The position numbers and the translations under genes were made by a program. The notes beneath the pieces were generated by a model. It saw only the letters and a program-made list of their open reading frames with translations, had not been told where the DNA came from and made no database searches. A DNA stretch of 64,000 bases from RH-AL1 sp965214415 (lineage in GTDB: Bacteria; Pseudomonadota; Alphaproteobacteria; Rhizobiales; Beijerinckiaceae): positions 2,790,001 through 2,854,000 of the forward strand of contig CBDCBQ010000003.1 of NCBI GenBank assembly GCA_965214415.1. The letters are read 5' to 3'. This document shows, in pieces, positions 25,719 through 34,090 of this stretch. The number at the start of each line of letters is the position of its first letter. Within the stretch, counting starts at the first letter, position 1.

Positions 25719-26081
25719 TTACCGGTCGCGAGAGGATGGTAGCCTACCAGCTCGCGACGCTGCTTGCGGATCTTTATGCTTTTGCACCGGTGCCATCAGC
25801 GTTGCACGGATTTGGTCCAATACTTTATCTTTTGGCGCCTGCCTCCCGCCTCCTGTCAATAGACTGGAGGTAGTGAACCTTTCTACTACAGTGATCAAAC
25901 TCCCATCGTTCGAGACACTTACCAATCCTCGAACAACAAGCCCCGTCACTTCTTGCGAGCAATCCTGTCCGTCTAGCTCATATCGTTTATGAGGCGAGCT
26001 TACGACGACCTTATAGGGCCGATCCTTCACGCGTTCTAGATTGGCGAGCACGTGTTGTTGCGACGAGTTCGATCCGGCCAT
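25719..26081 (-). CDS. Hypothetical protein, intact copy of duplicated gene
   Basis: 120 residues starting MAGSNSSQQHVLANLERVKD, with AAGGAG 7-8 bases before the ATG at 26081, a strong ribosome site that rules out the longer frame from 26,135. A beta-rich middle (YKVVVSSPHKRYELDGQDC; LVVRGLVSVSNDGSLITVVE) and a basic C-terminus. Family unknown. Its twin at 19595-19957 carries a stop at codon 24. Confidence 0.6.
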   Translation of the reverse strand: MAGSNSSQQHVLANLERVKDRPYKVVVSSPHKRYELDGQDCSQEVTGLVVRGLVSVSNDGSLITVVERFTTSSLLTGGGRQAPKDKVLDQIRATLMAPVQKHKDPQAASRAGRLPSSRDR

Positions 26082-26253
26082 GGTAGCTCCTTCGTTCTCC
26101 CTCATAGCCCAAGCCAGCATGTGATCCCTTCTCATTTGATATGGGCAGCTCAGGATGTCCTGCAGTTGGGCCCCGCTGCCTGAGCGTGCTCGATCAACGA
26201 GACTGTATTGCGCGCTGGCAGTCAGATAAAGCTGGGGCTAGAGCCGTTCTCGC

Positions 26254-26445
26254 TCAAGCTGGGTCATATGCATCGTAGCCAGAGGCGACGAGGTAGTTTG
26301 GACACTCGGCTGAGGAGAAGCGTGTGAAAGCCTCGCGGATCGTAGCCCAGAGATCCGTTACAGTGCGCGCTTCGGCCGAGCGCAGCAGGGCTTTCAGCTT
26401 GGAATCCTGGTATGCGACCGCATCGGCGCGCGATCGCAGGGACAT
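26254..26445 (-). pseudogene. C-terminal fragment of IS630-family transposase
   Basis: Reads DSKLKALLRSAEARTVTDLW then IREAFTRFSSAECPNYLVASGYD, the usual end of IS630-type transposases (after the DPNLNPIE motif, which is missing). The upstream sequence bears no DDE motif, so only about 55 codons remain. Confidence 0.65.
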
Positions 26446-26567
26446 TGCATGACGTGCGACGTAGGGCCCGACAGGGCAAGGCGCGAGCTGGTAGGCCTCG
26501 ACACGAGTCTTGTCCGCGATATCGGCTAGGAAACCGGCGCCCGCCTCCGCCTAGTCAATCGCGACGC

Positions 26568-26753
26568 TTATGTTGGCGGGTTGCGTCTGATGAAGCAGAG
26601 GCTTAGCCGCAGGTAGTCTTCGGGGCCGCAATGCGGCAACACCACCTCGTGCGTTGCACCCGACGGAAGCGGCGGCGGCTCCGCGTATCGTTTATGGACG
26701 ACCCGAAGCTCGCAGGGGACGCGGATCTGCGCCAGGTCAGCACTATCGGCCAT
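26568..26753 (-). CDS. Hypothetical small protein, doubtful
   Basis: 61 residues, MADSADLAQIRVPCELRVVH, then PEDYLRLSLCFIRRNPPT. The composition is protein-like but there is no ribosome site and no family is recognised. May be a remnant. Confidence 0.3.
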   Translation of the reverse strand: MADSADLAQIRVPCELRVVHKRYAEPPPLPSGATHEVVLPHCGPEDYLRLSLCFIRRNPPT

Positions 26754-26857
26754 GCTGTTGCGACCGATAGCCCGCAGAAGACATTCCTTCGATCGCGGTA
26801 AGGAATGTGATGTGACAGGACCAACCGAAGATTTAAGCGCTTAGGTGGGACAACCTT

Positions 26858-27982
26858 TTAGCTTGGTATGAGAGACGGATCGCTAGGCTCCTCATGTTGC
26901 TCAGCGTTATGGGCATGACGAAAGTTTGACATCGCCTCGTACACTTTGATCCTGGCGCGCATGATGGAGCCAAGGGGACGATGCGCCGCAAGCGCATGCC
27001 CCGGCCTAAACGACATGGTGTCGTCAAAATAAAACCGCCGAGCGGAGCTGTAGGCGTCCTGGCTCGGCAGCGTCAGCGTTGCCACGGTGACGTAGGGGCT
27101 CTCGTTCTCGTCCCACTCGACGGACGTATCTTCGATGGGCTGGGTTTGGGCATCGGTCCACAGCTGCGCGCGGAGTTCGAACGTGGCTGCTTGGTCTCGG
27201 AAGTAGCTTACGATCGCGACACGAAACCCGTCCGGGTTAGATTTCACGTCGACCTTTTGACCAATAAGCGTCTGCATAGCCGACCCCGTCGGAAAAGCCG
27301 CAACCTTCGCGACGTGATCGCCAAAGCGGATAGGGCATTGGCTGTGATAGGAATCGCCAAGCGGATGTACATTCGGGTGGCCGAAGAACCCTGCCTTCGA
27401 GCTGCCGCCTGACCCAACCGCCTGGAGCACGGCGTTCGTCGCGCGCGCTGTCGCTGACGCGGCTGCCTTGATGCCGGCGTTGAGGCTGTCGGGCAGCGCC
27501 GTGACGTACTCGAGCTGCTTCTCGTCTTTCAGAAATTTTTGTGCCGTCCCGGAGGGAAAGGTCGCGCCGGTCGCCAGCACGAAGTCCTGCGTATTGTCGG
27601 AATGGCCGGCGATCTTCTCACCCTCGACGCCAAAGACCTTGATTGCCATGCCGCGATGGGTCGAGGTGCTGTCGGGCAGGATCTCGCCTGCCCCCTGCGC
27701 AAAGCGGACCGCAATCTTAGATGTCCGCGGTTGCGCGAAAAGCCCCTGAGATAATTCCGGCGGCAAACTAGGCGCGACCGTCAGTTCGCCGACGACCAGC
27801 CCGGTACTTTTGGCATGAGATGCCCGAACGGCATGCTTCTCGCGCCTAGCCACAACCTTGCTTTGGTGCGTCATCGCTTGGATGATGCCGGCGATCGCAT
27901 CGGCCTCGTCCGGCTCAACCGTCTCGATGTCGGGAAGGTAAGCCAACGCCTTGCCTCCTGTCGCGCTGCTCTCGTCGACCAT
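26858..27982 (-). CDS. Catalase-family haem protein
   Basis: 374 residues; member of the shorter catalase-like branch (SrpA/y4iL-like). Visible family blocks: VRASHAKSTGLVVGELTVAP (distal His region), IAVRFAQGAGEILPDSTSTH with RGMAIKVFGVEGEKIAGHS, NTQDFVLATGATF (distal Asn region), and near the C-terminus RPLGSIMRARIKVYEAMSNF. The last block holds the Arg and Tyr that should face the haem proximally, although the canonical RLFSYxDTQ wording is absent. Cytoplasmic, no signal peptide. Could be a peroxide-consuming enzyme or a peroxygenase-like relative. Stands between decayed genes but appears intact. Confidence 0.75.
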   Translation of the reverse strand: MVDESSATGGKALAYLPDIETVEPDEADAIAGIIQAMTHQSKVVARREKHAVRASHAKSTGLVVGELTVAPSLPPELSQGLFAQPRTSKIAVRFAQGAGEILPDSTSTHRGMAIKVFGVEGEKIAGHSDNTQDFVLATGATFPSGTAQKFLKDEKQLEYVTALPDSLNAGIKAAASATARATNAVLQAVGSGGSSKAGFFGHPNVHPLGDSYHSQCPIRFGDHVAKVAAFPTGSAMQTLIGQKVDVKSNPDGFRVAIVSYFRDQAATFELRAQLWTDAQTQPIEDTSVEWDENESPYVTVATLTLPSQDAYSSARRFYFDDTMSFRPGHALAAHRPLGSIMRARIKVYEAMSNFRHAHNAEQHEEPSDPSLIPS

Positions 27983-28089
27983 GGGTCATTCCTTCTGTCT
28001 AAAGTGAGCAAATTCGGGGCACGCGTCGGAGCGGGCGAGGTGGAGGCTTCGGCGCGAGCGTCTTCTGCTCGTCGTCGGCACCTGTTCGT

Positions 28090-28387
28090 TTAGGCCGCCG
28101 TTTCTAATGCAAGTCGGCCGACAACAGCGCCCATCGCTTCTCGGATATCCGCCCCCTCTGCCCGCGCATCTGCATAGATCGCAAGCTGGCGGTTGGCACT
28201 CGACCCTAAGGTGGCAATCGATCGCGTGTGAGTCATCCAATCGGCCGCAGCCGAGCGCCTCAGCATCCTCCTCTACCAGCGTGAGTGTGGCCTCTAGCTT
28301 GTCCGCGACAGAAAGCACCGCGCCAGTCTGTGCTGGCTCGTAATCGGAGATGGCGCGGAGACGAGAGCTCGTTGCACTCGTCTCCAT
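28090..28387 (-). pseudogene. Small hypothetical gene with a frameshift
   Basis: N-terminal part METSATSSRLRAISDYEPAQ and LEATLTLVEEDAEALG runs to about 28,255; the rest continues one frame over (TRSIATLGSSANRQLAIYAD, then GADIREAMGAVVGRLALETA) to TAA 28090-28092. Joined they give about 98 residues of helical protein, unknown family. Confidence 0.5.
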
Positions 28388-28402
28388 TTTAATCCGTCGG
28401 CG

Positions 28403-30670
28403 CTACTCCGCGGCCACGAGCGCCCCCGAATTTACGAGCTTGTCGATAGTGATCGGCAAGCTGCGCACGCGAACGCCCGTGGCATGAAACACGGCGTTGG
28501 CGATCGCGGCGCCGGTGCCGACGATGCCGATCTCGCCGAGGCCTTTCACCCCGAGATCGTTGGTGAGCTCGTCGGGCTCGTCAACGAAGATCACGTCAAT
28601 GCCCTTGATGTCGGCGTTCACGGGCACGTGATACTCGGCGAAATTGTGATTCATGAAGCGGCCGAGCGCGTGGTCTGTGAAGGTCTCCTCCTCGAGGGCG
28701 GATCCCAGCGCCATGACAACACCGCCGAGGATTTGGCTGCGCGCCGTCTTCGGGTTGATGATCTTGCCCGCCGCGACGGCGTTGACGATCCGGGCGACCC
28801 GGATCACGCCGAGTTCTTCGTCGACCCGCACCTCGCAGAAGATAGCCGAGTGCGTGTACGACGAATGCGTCTTCTGCACCTTGGAATCGGGCTTCGCCTC
28901 GCCTTGCGCCGAAAGCTTGTCGACACCGGCGGCGCTTAGAATGTCCGTGATCGCAACACTCGTCCCTGGCATGTCGATAATCCGAAGCCGACCCTCGCGA
29001 GTTTCGACGTTCTCGGGATCGACGTCCTTCAGCGGACTGTCCTTGATCTTCTGCGCATGCTTGAGGAGGTCCCTCTTTAAAGCCTGGCAGGCGAGCTTAA
29101 TCGCCGAGCAGGTCGAGGCCGCCGCCCACGAGCCGCCTTCGACCGGCGCCGTCGGCAGGGTCGAGTCGCCCAGCTTCACGCGCACCTTCTCGATCGGCAG
29201 GCCGAACATGTCGGCACCCATCATGCCCATGACGGTATAGGTGCCGGTGCCGATGTCGGAGGTCGCGCTGGCCACCTCGAGCGTGCCATCGGCATGGATC
29301 GTGGCGCGCGCCTGCGTGTCCATGACCTGCGCTTCCCAGACGCCGGTCGCCATGCCCCAGCCGACGAGCTCGTGGCCTTCGCGCATCGAGCGCGGCTCGG
29401 ACGTGCGCCTGGACCAACCGAAGCGCTCGGCACCCTCCTTGAAGCATGCCTTCAGCGCCTTGGAAGTGAACTTCTTGCCTTCGTTCTCGTCGGTCTCGGC
29501 ATAGTTCAGCAGGCGCAGCTCGACCGGATCGACGCCCGTCTCGTAGGCGAGCTCGTCCATCGCCGACTCGACGGCGAAGACGCCGAGCACGGCGCCGGGG
29601 GCGCGCATGTCGGCCGGCGTGTAGGTGTCGATCTTGGCCAGCTCGTAGGTCAGCTTGGCGTTCTTGCAGTCGTAAAGCAGGCCCGACCAGTTCACGACCA
29701 CCTCCTGGTGATCCTCGAAGTGCGACGTGCCGGCTACCGCATGATGCTTGATTGCGGTGAGCTTGCCCGAGGGCTCGGCGCCGAGCGACACGGTCTGGAT
29801 CGTCTCAGGGCGATAGCTGAAGGTGAACATCTGATCGCGGGTCAGTGCCACGCGTACCGAGCGCTCCAGCGTCTGCGAAGCCAGCACGGCGAGGTAGAGC
29901 TGGTAGGCCGGTCGCAGGCCTGAGCCGAAACCTCCGCCCATGAAGGCGTTGACGACCCGCACCTTGTCCTTGCTCAGCCCGAAGATGCTGCAGATGTAGG
30001 CCTGGTTGCTCTGCGATCCCTGCGTCTTGTCGTAGATCGTAAGGCCGCCGTCGTCCTCGCGCACGACCGTGGTGGCGAAGGGCTCCATCGGATTATGGTG
30101 TTCCACGGCAACGCGGTATTGCCTCTCGATCTTGACCGGCGCGTCCTCGAACGCCGCATCCGCCTTGCCGCGGGGGCTCGGCGGCGGCGCGATGCCCGAG
30201 CGGCGCTTCGGCGGCACGTAGGATTGCCCCTTCACCGCCTCGAGCTCGGTGATGTGCTCCTCGCTCTTGTAGGTCGCCGTCACCAGCGCCGCGCCGGCTC
30301 GCGCTGCCTCGAACGTCTCGGCGACGACGAGCGCGATCGGTTGGCCGCTGTACTGGATCTTGTCGTCGTAGAGTGGGCGGAACGGCTTGCCGGGAGGGCC
30401 GATCATGTCCTTGTAGCTGTAGCTCAGCCACGCCGTTCGCGCGCGATGCTCGTGCGTCAACACGTCGACGACGCCAGGCACCTTCATGGCCTCACCGATG
30501 TCGATCGAGACAATGCGACCCTTGGCGATCGAGCCAGAGACCACGTAGCCGTGCAGAAGGCCGGGTGCGGCGTACTCCGCCGCGTACTTCGCGCCGCCGG
30601 TGACCTTCAGCGGTCCATCGACGCGACTCGTCGCGCGGCCGACGTAGGGGACGTTGCTGTCGTGGGTCAT
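28403..30670 (-). CDS. paoC: PaoC-type molybdopterin-binding subunit of aldehyde oxidoreductase
   Basis: 755 residues; the large catalytic subunit of a three-part xanthine-oxidase-family enzyme that oxidises aldehydes to acids. N-terminal GRATSRVDGPLKVTGGAKYA matches PaoC (YagR); moco-binding loops include GGGFGSGLRPAYQLYLAVLA and VEGGSWAAASTCSAIKLACQ; the active-site Glu lies in GVKGLGEIGIVGTGAAIANA near residue 715. Last gene of the leftward paoA-paoB-paoC operon, 48 bp after paoB. Full length. The maturation factor PaoD/XdhC, present in the E. coli operon, is not nearby. Confidence 0.9.
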   Translation of the reverse strand: MTHDSNVPYVGRATSRVDGPLKVTGGAKYAAEYAAPGLLHGYVVSGSIAKGRIVSIDIGEAMKVPGVVDVLTHEHRARTAWLSYSYKDMIGPPGKPFRPLYDDKIQYSGQPIALVVAETFEAARAGAALVTATYKSEEHITELEAVKGQSYVPPKRRSGIAPPPSPRGKADAAFEDAPVKIERQYRVAVEHHNPMEPFATTVVREDDGGLTIYDKTQGSQSNQAYICSIFGLSKDKVRVVNAFMGGGFGSGLRPAYQLYLAVLASQTLERSVRVALTRDQMFTFSYRPETIQTVSLGAEPSGKLTAIKHHAVAGTSHFEDHQEVVVNWSGLLYDCKNAKLTYELAKIDTYTPADMRAPGAVLGVFAVESAMDELAYETGVDPVELRLLNYAETDENEGKKFTSKALKACFKEGAERFGWSRRTSEPRSMREGHELVGWGMATGVWEAQVMDTQARATIHADGTLEVASATSDIGTGTYTVMGMMGADMFGLPIEKVRVKLGDSTLPTAPVEGGSWAAASTCSAIKLACQALKRDLLKHAQKIKDSPLKDVDPENVETREGRLRIIDMPGTSVAITDILSAAGVDKLSAQGEAKPDSKVQKTHSSYTHSAIFCEVRVDEELGVIRVARIVNAVAAGKIINPKTARSQILGGVVMALGSALEEETFTDHALGRFMNHNFAEYHVPVNADIKGIDVIFVDEPDELTNDLGVKGLGEIGIVGTGAAIANAVFHATGVRVRSLPITIDKLVNSGALVAAE

Positions 30671-30718
30671 CTCTGTTCCTAGTATGTGTTGATTATACTT
30701 CTAATAAGAATAGAAGCT

Positions 30719-31732
30719 CTATATGATAGTCTTGTCGGCAATCGGCTGCGGCGTGCCGTCGGCGGCCTGCTTCAGCGCGCGGACGATGGCACGGCGTGCC
30801 AGCGGGATCTTGAAGGCGTTCTGCGTCCGCGGCACCGCGCCTTCGAGCAGCGCGTCGGCCACCTTGCCGAAGGCTTCGGGGTTGGGCGTGACGCCTTGGA
30901 GCAGCGCCTCGGCCTCGGGCAGGCGCCACGGCTTGTGAGCGACGCCGCCGAGCGCGACCCGCGCCTCGGCGATGACGCCGCCCTCTATCCTGAGCGCTGC
31001 CGCCACCGACACCAGGGCGAAGGCGTAGGACGCCCGGTCGCGAAGCTTAAGATAGGTGTAGTGGGTCGAGAAATCCTCGTCGGGCAGGTCGACGGAGGTG
31101 ATCAGCTCGTCACCCTTGAGGTTGGTGTCGATCTCAGACGTGTCGCCGGGCAGGCGGTGGAAGTCGAGGATCGGGATCGACCGCTCGCCGGTCGGCCCGC
31201 GGACGTTGATCACCGCGCCCAACGCCGCCATGGCGACGTTCATGTCGGACGGGTTGGTGGCGATGCACTGATCGCTGGTGCCGAGGATAGCGTGGATGCG
31301 GTTGACCCCGCCGATCGCCGGGCAGCCGCTGCCGGGCTGGCGCTTGTTGCAGGGTGTGTCGACGTCGTAGAAATAATAACAGCGGGTACGCTGCAGCAGG
31401 TTGCCGCCGGTAGTCGCGGCATTGCGCAGCTGCGGCGAGGCCCCGGAAAGGATCGTGTTGCGCAGCAGCGGATAGCGCCGCCCGATCCGCTCGTCGTAGG
31501 CGCAGGTCGAGTTGGTGACGAGGGCACCGATGCGCAGACCACCGCCCGGCGCGTCCGTGATCTCGCGTAGCGCCAGCTTGGTGATGTCGACGAGGCGCTC
31601 GGGCCGCTCGACGTTGTATTTCATCAGGTCGACGAGGTTGGTGCCGCCGGCAATGAATTTGACCGCCGAGCCGGCCTTCTCACGGATGGCGGCGTCGGAA
31701 TCAGCGACGCGGGTGAAGCTGTAGCGGTTCAT
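30719..31732 (-). CDS. paoB: PaoB-type FAD-binding subunit of aldehyde oxidoreductase
   Basis: 337 residues, starting MNRYSFTRVADSDAAIREKA. FAD is bound by FIAGGTNLVDLMKYNVERP and LRNAATTGGNLLQRT. The insert CYYFYDVDTPCNKRQPGSGC matches the extra 4Fe-4S cluster loop that marks PaoB. Passes electrons from the iron-sulfur subunit to the acceptor. Start at 31732 sits in the paoA stop (ATGA), showing translational coupling; a longer frame upstream merely reads through paoA out of frame. Confidence 0.9.
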   Translation of the reverse strand: MNRYSFTRVADSDAAIREKAGSAVKFIAGGTNLVDLMKYNVERPERLVDITKLALREITDAPGGGLRIGALVTNSTCAYDERIGRRYPLLRNTILSGASPQLRNAATTGGNLLQRTRCYYFYDVDTPCNKRQPGSGCPAIGGVNRIHAILGTSDQCIATNPSDMNVAMAALGAVINVRGPTGERSIPILDFHRLPGDTSEIDTNLKGDELITSVDLPDEDFSTHYTYLKLRDRASYAFALVSVAAALRIEGGVIAEARVALGGVAHKPWRLPEAEALLQGVTPNPEAFGKVADALLEGAVPRTQNAFKIPLARRAIVRALKQAADGTPQPIADKTII

Positions 31733-32250
31733 CAGGCGGGCACCTTTGCAGTCTTGGCACCCTCGCCCATCACCTGCTCGATGGCGGCGAGGATGTTGGG
31801 GTAGGCGCCGCAGCGGCACAGGTTGCCGCTCATCAGCTCGCGGATCTCGTCGGGCGTCTTGGCATGACCCTCCTTGATCATGCCCACGGCCGAGCAGATC
31901 TGGCCGGGCGTGCAGTAGCCGCACTGAAAGGCGTCGTATTCGATAAAGGCCTCCTGCATCGGGTGCAGCGCGTCGACCGTGCCGAGCCCCTCGATGGTGG
32001 TTACCTCCTTGCCGTCCTGCATCACGGCGAGCGCCAGACAGGCGTTGATGCGAGTACCGTCGACGAGCACGGTGCAGGCGCCGCACTGGCCGTGGTCGCA
32101 GCCCTTCTTGGTGCCGGTGAGATGCAGCTGCTCGCGCAGCGCATCGAGCAGCGAAGTCCAGGGCTCGACATCGAGGTGCGTCGGCTGGCCGTTGATATGA
32201 AGATCGATGCCGATCGCAAGAGTGCGATCGGGCGTGGTCACGGTCGTCAT
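31732..32250 (-). CDS. paoA: PaoA-type 2Fe-2S subunit of aldehyde oxidoreductase
   Basis: 172 residues. First cluster: GCDHGQCGACTVLVDGTRIN plus a further Cys in NACLALA; second cluster: FQCGYCTPGQICSAVG and SGNLCRCGAYPNI. Unlike E. coli PaoA, no twin-arginine signal precedes the domain (it starts MTTVTTPDRTLAIGIDLHIN), so the enzyme is probably cytoplasmic. First gene of the operon; its promoter must lie in the 32,251-32,563 stretch. Confidence 0.9.
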   Translation of the reverse strand: MTTVTTPDRTLAIGIDLHINGQPTHLDVEPWTSLLDALREQLHLTGTKKGCDHGQCGACTVLVDGTRINACLALAVMQDGKEVTTIEGLGTVDALHPMQEAFIEYDAFQCGYCTPGQICSAVGMIKEGHAKTPDEIRELMSGNLCRCGAYPNILAAIEQVMGEGAKTAKVPA

Positions 32251-32563
32251 AGATCTCTCCGTGAGTTAAGGCTTGTCGCGCGGGCTCGAAAGTTGAGGCG
32301 ACGACCGAGCATGTTTCAGTCGCCGCGGAGCCAAACGCGCAACGGCAAGCGCAGCGCCATGTTCCTTGGCACCATTCTAAATTTGCTCGGCAGATGGCAG
32401 ATGCGGGGCGAGATCCGGTTCTGCCTTGAGGCCTCATCTGAAGCCGATATGCGATCAGCAACATGCTAGAGGAGCAAGTTTCTGCCAAGTTGGATACTCA
32501 GAACCAGCTTAGATCGGATATTTATTTGGTTGTTATGACAAGCTTGAAAGTACCAGATTGTTG
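32251..32563. other. Gene-free leader of the paoABC operon
   Basis: 313 bases with no gene. The part next to paoA should hold the leftward operon promoter, but no strong -35/-10 pair stands out. Ends at an IS21-like short element. Confidence 0.4.
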
Positions 32564-32715
32564 TGTGAATCGGCGCGGTGCATTGACCCCTCATCGGCGC
32601 CGAAGGCTGACCCCATTCGATCCAACAATTAATAAATGGTTCGAGATATTTGTAGAACGCCCACTGGGGTTGTCGTTCGACGCCTATTGGGGGTCAAATG
32701 CCGCGCCGATTTACA
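32564..32715. mobile_element. 152-bp element with IS21-like terminal repeats
   Basis: Left end TGTGAATCGGCGCGGTGCAT and, reading inward from 32,715, TGTAAATCGGCGCGGCATTT: 14 of the first 15 bases match. Each end then shows TTGACCCC, and the left end repeats TGACCCC 20 bp on, the subterminal repeat style of IS21-family elements. No coding capacity, so a MITE-like internal-deletion derivative. Its right edge abuts the ligase copy B in the OB-fold region, whose 3' part is gone, so the insertion or a linked deletion truncated that gene. Confidence 0.6.
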
Positions 32716-33442
32716 GACAGCGCCAGTGCCCGGCTGGAAGCCGACGATGACGAAGGTGTTCGAGAGCACGCACTTCGTCTTGAGCCATTCGGTTCGCCGG
32801 CCGGAACGGTCGAGCCGCTTCGACACGATGCCTTCAAGCTCGTGCTCGCACGCGATGCGGAAGAGATCCGCGCCAAGGCCGCCGTGATCCTCGCTGAGCA
32901 GGATCGCCGATCACTTTGAGATGATGGAGGCGAGGGCAAGCCGGCGCTCCTCCAGCGGCTTCTTCCATAGCGGCTCGCCGTCGAGGAAAAGCAGATCGAA
33001 GACGTAGAGCACCGCGCGCTCGGAACCGTGCTCAGCTTGTAGCTCGGCAAAGCTCGATCGGCCGCGCTCGTCGAGGATCACCGCCTCGCCATCGATCACG
33101 GCCGACCGCACTTTTAGAGCTTCCACGGCTTGCGTGATCGCCGGGAAGCGCTTCGTCCAATCGTGACCATTGCGGGTGCGGATCGTCGCCTTGCCGTCCG
33201 CGACGTAGGCGGAGACGCGGTATCCGTCCCACTTGATCTCGTGCACCCACTGCGGCCCGACCGGCGGCTTGTCGACGAGTGTTGGCAGCAAGGCTCGATC
33301 CATTCGGCAGCGGCTCGTCGAAGAGACCGGCCTGGCGCGGATCCGCCGGCTCGGCGATGATCGCGCGGCTGCCGACGTGCTCGGAAGCGACATCGGTTTT
33401 GCGGGCTCGAGGAGCGGGCGGACGCCGCGGCGGCTTTGGCAT
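32716..33442 (-). pseudogene. LigD-type ligase domain, copy B, truncated and broken
   Basis: Direct relative of the copy at 11,395-12,436, with the same start MPKPPRRPPAPRARKTDVAS and similar upstream DNA to about 33,545. Lesions: a frameshift near residue 48 (LPTLVDKPPVGPQWVHEIKW resumes in another frame), an in-frame TGA after LALASIISK near 32,917, loss of three codons in SKRLDRSGRR, and truncation at FQPGTGAV by the IS21-like element. Motif I IKWDGYRVSA is intact. Not functional. Confidence 0.8.
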
Positions 33443-33586
33443 GGCTGCGAGCAGGGCCCAGGGCCATTAAGGCGCGCTGAGGCAGCTTTAGCCAGCGCAA
33501 CCGCGAGCGCATCGCATGCGGCCTTTCACACGCCATCGCGAGCGATTTGCCGAAGAGGCTTCCCCGCCGAGCCAGGGGCCGCATTT

Positions 33587-34057
33587 TCAATTCGGCGTAG
33601 GTCCCGGACCGACTCCTCCGGATTTGTAGGCCGCAACAAGCGGCTTCGCGTCGCTGAATTCAACCTCGTACGAAAGCAACACCGCCATCCTTGCCCAAGG
33701 CAACGCGCTGCGGGTGAAGATCTCCGCTACCGGCCGGTACCAGCTGTGGTCGTGCAACGTCATTGGCCGGACGATTACGATCCCCTCCGCGCTTTCGGCG
33801 ATCGTGTGCGTCCAGCCCGCGCAGATGGGGCATGAGAACTGATGGCTCGGTTTACCGCTCGAACCGATCTTGCTCCAATCGCGCGGATCGCCTTCGACTA
33901 ATTTGAAGTCCTCGGCCGCGACGACCAGGGCCAGCGAGAATGCGCTTGACGATAGCTGCTGGCAGTCAGTGCAATGACAGGCAAAGCTGAATTTCGGCCC
34001 GCCGTCGATCTGGTAGCGAACCTTGCCGCAACGACAGCCGCCTTGCAGAATGGTCAT
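33587..34057 (-). CDS. GFA-family (Mss4-like) zinc protein
   Basis: 156 residues. Glutathione-dependent formaldehyde-activating enzyme-like fold: GGCRCGKVRY, CHCTDCQQLSSSAFSLALVV and FSCPICAGWTHTI provide the six to seven Cys that hold zinc. Family members are small cytosolic proteins often linked to aldehyde chemistry; paoABC lies nearby, but a working link is only a suggestion. Start MTILQGGCRCGK is standard. Overlaps nothing and is followed upstream by the MRJP-type gene. Confidence 0.85.
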   Translation of the reverse strand: MTILQGGCRCGKVRYQIDGGPKFSFACHCTDCQQLSSSAFSLALVVAAEDFKLVEGDPRDWSKIGSSGKPSHQFSCPICAGWTHTIAESAEGIVIVRPMTLHDHSWYRPVAEIFTRSALPWARMAVLLSYEVEFSDAKPLVAAYKSGGVGPGPTPN

Positions 34058-34090
34058 TTACGTTTCCTCTCTGTGATCCCGTTGTGCGAC

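Larger units (their letters stand above)
25429..26161. repeat. Direct repeat, copy 2 (0.73 kb)
   Basis: Partner of 19,305-20,037. In this copy the leftward gene is intact. Homologous recombination between the copies would delete 6,124 bp, removing the ferritin-like pair, the barrel gene and the xthA remnant. Confidence 0.85.
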
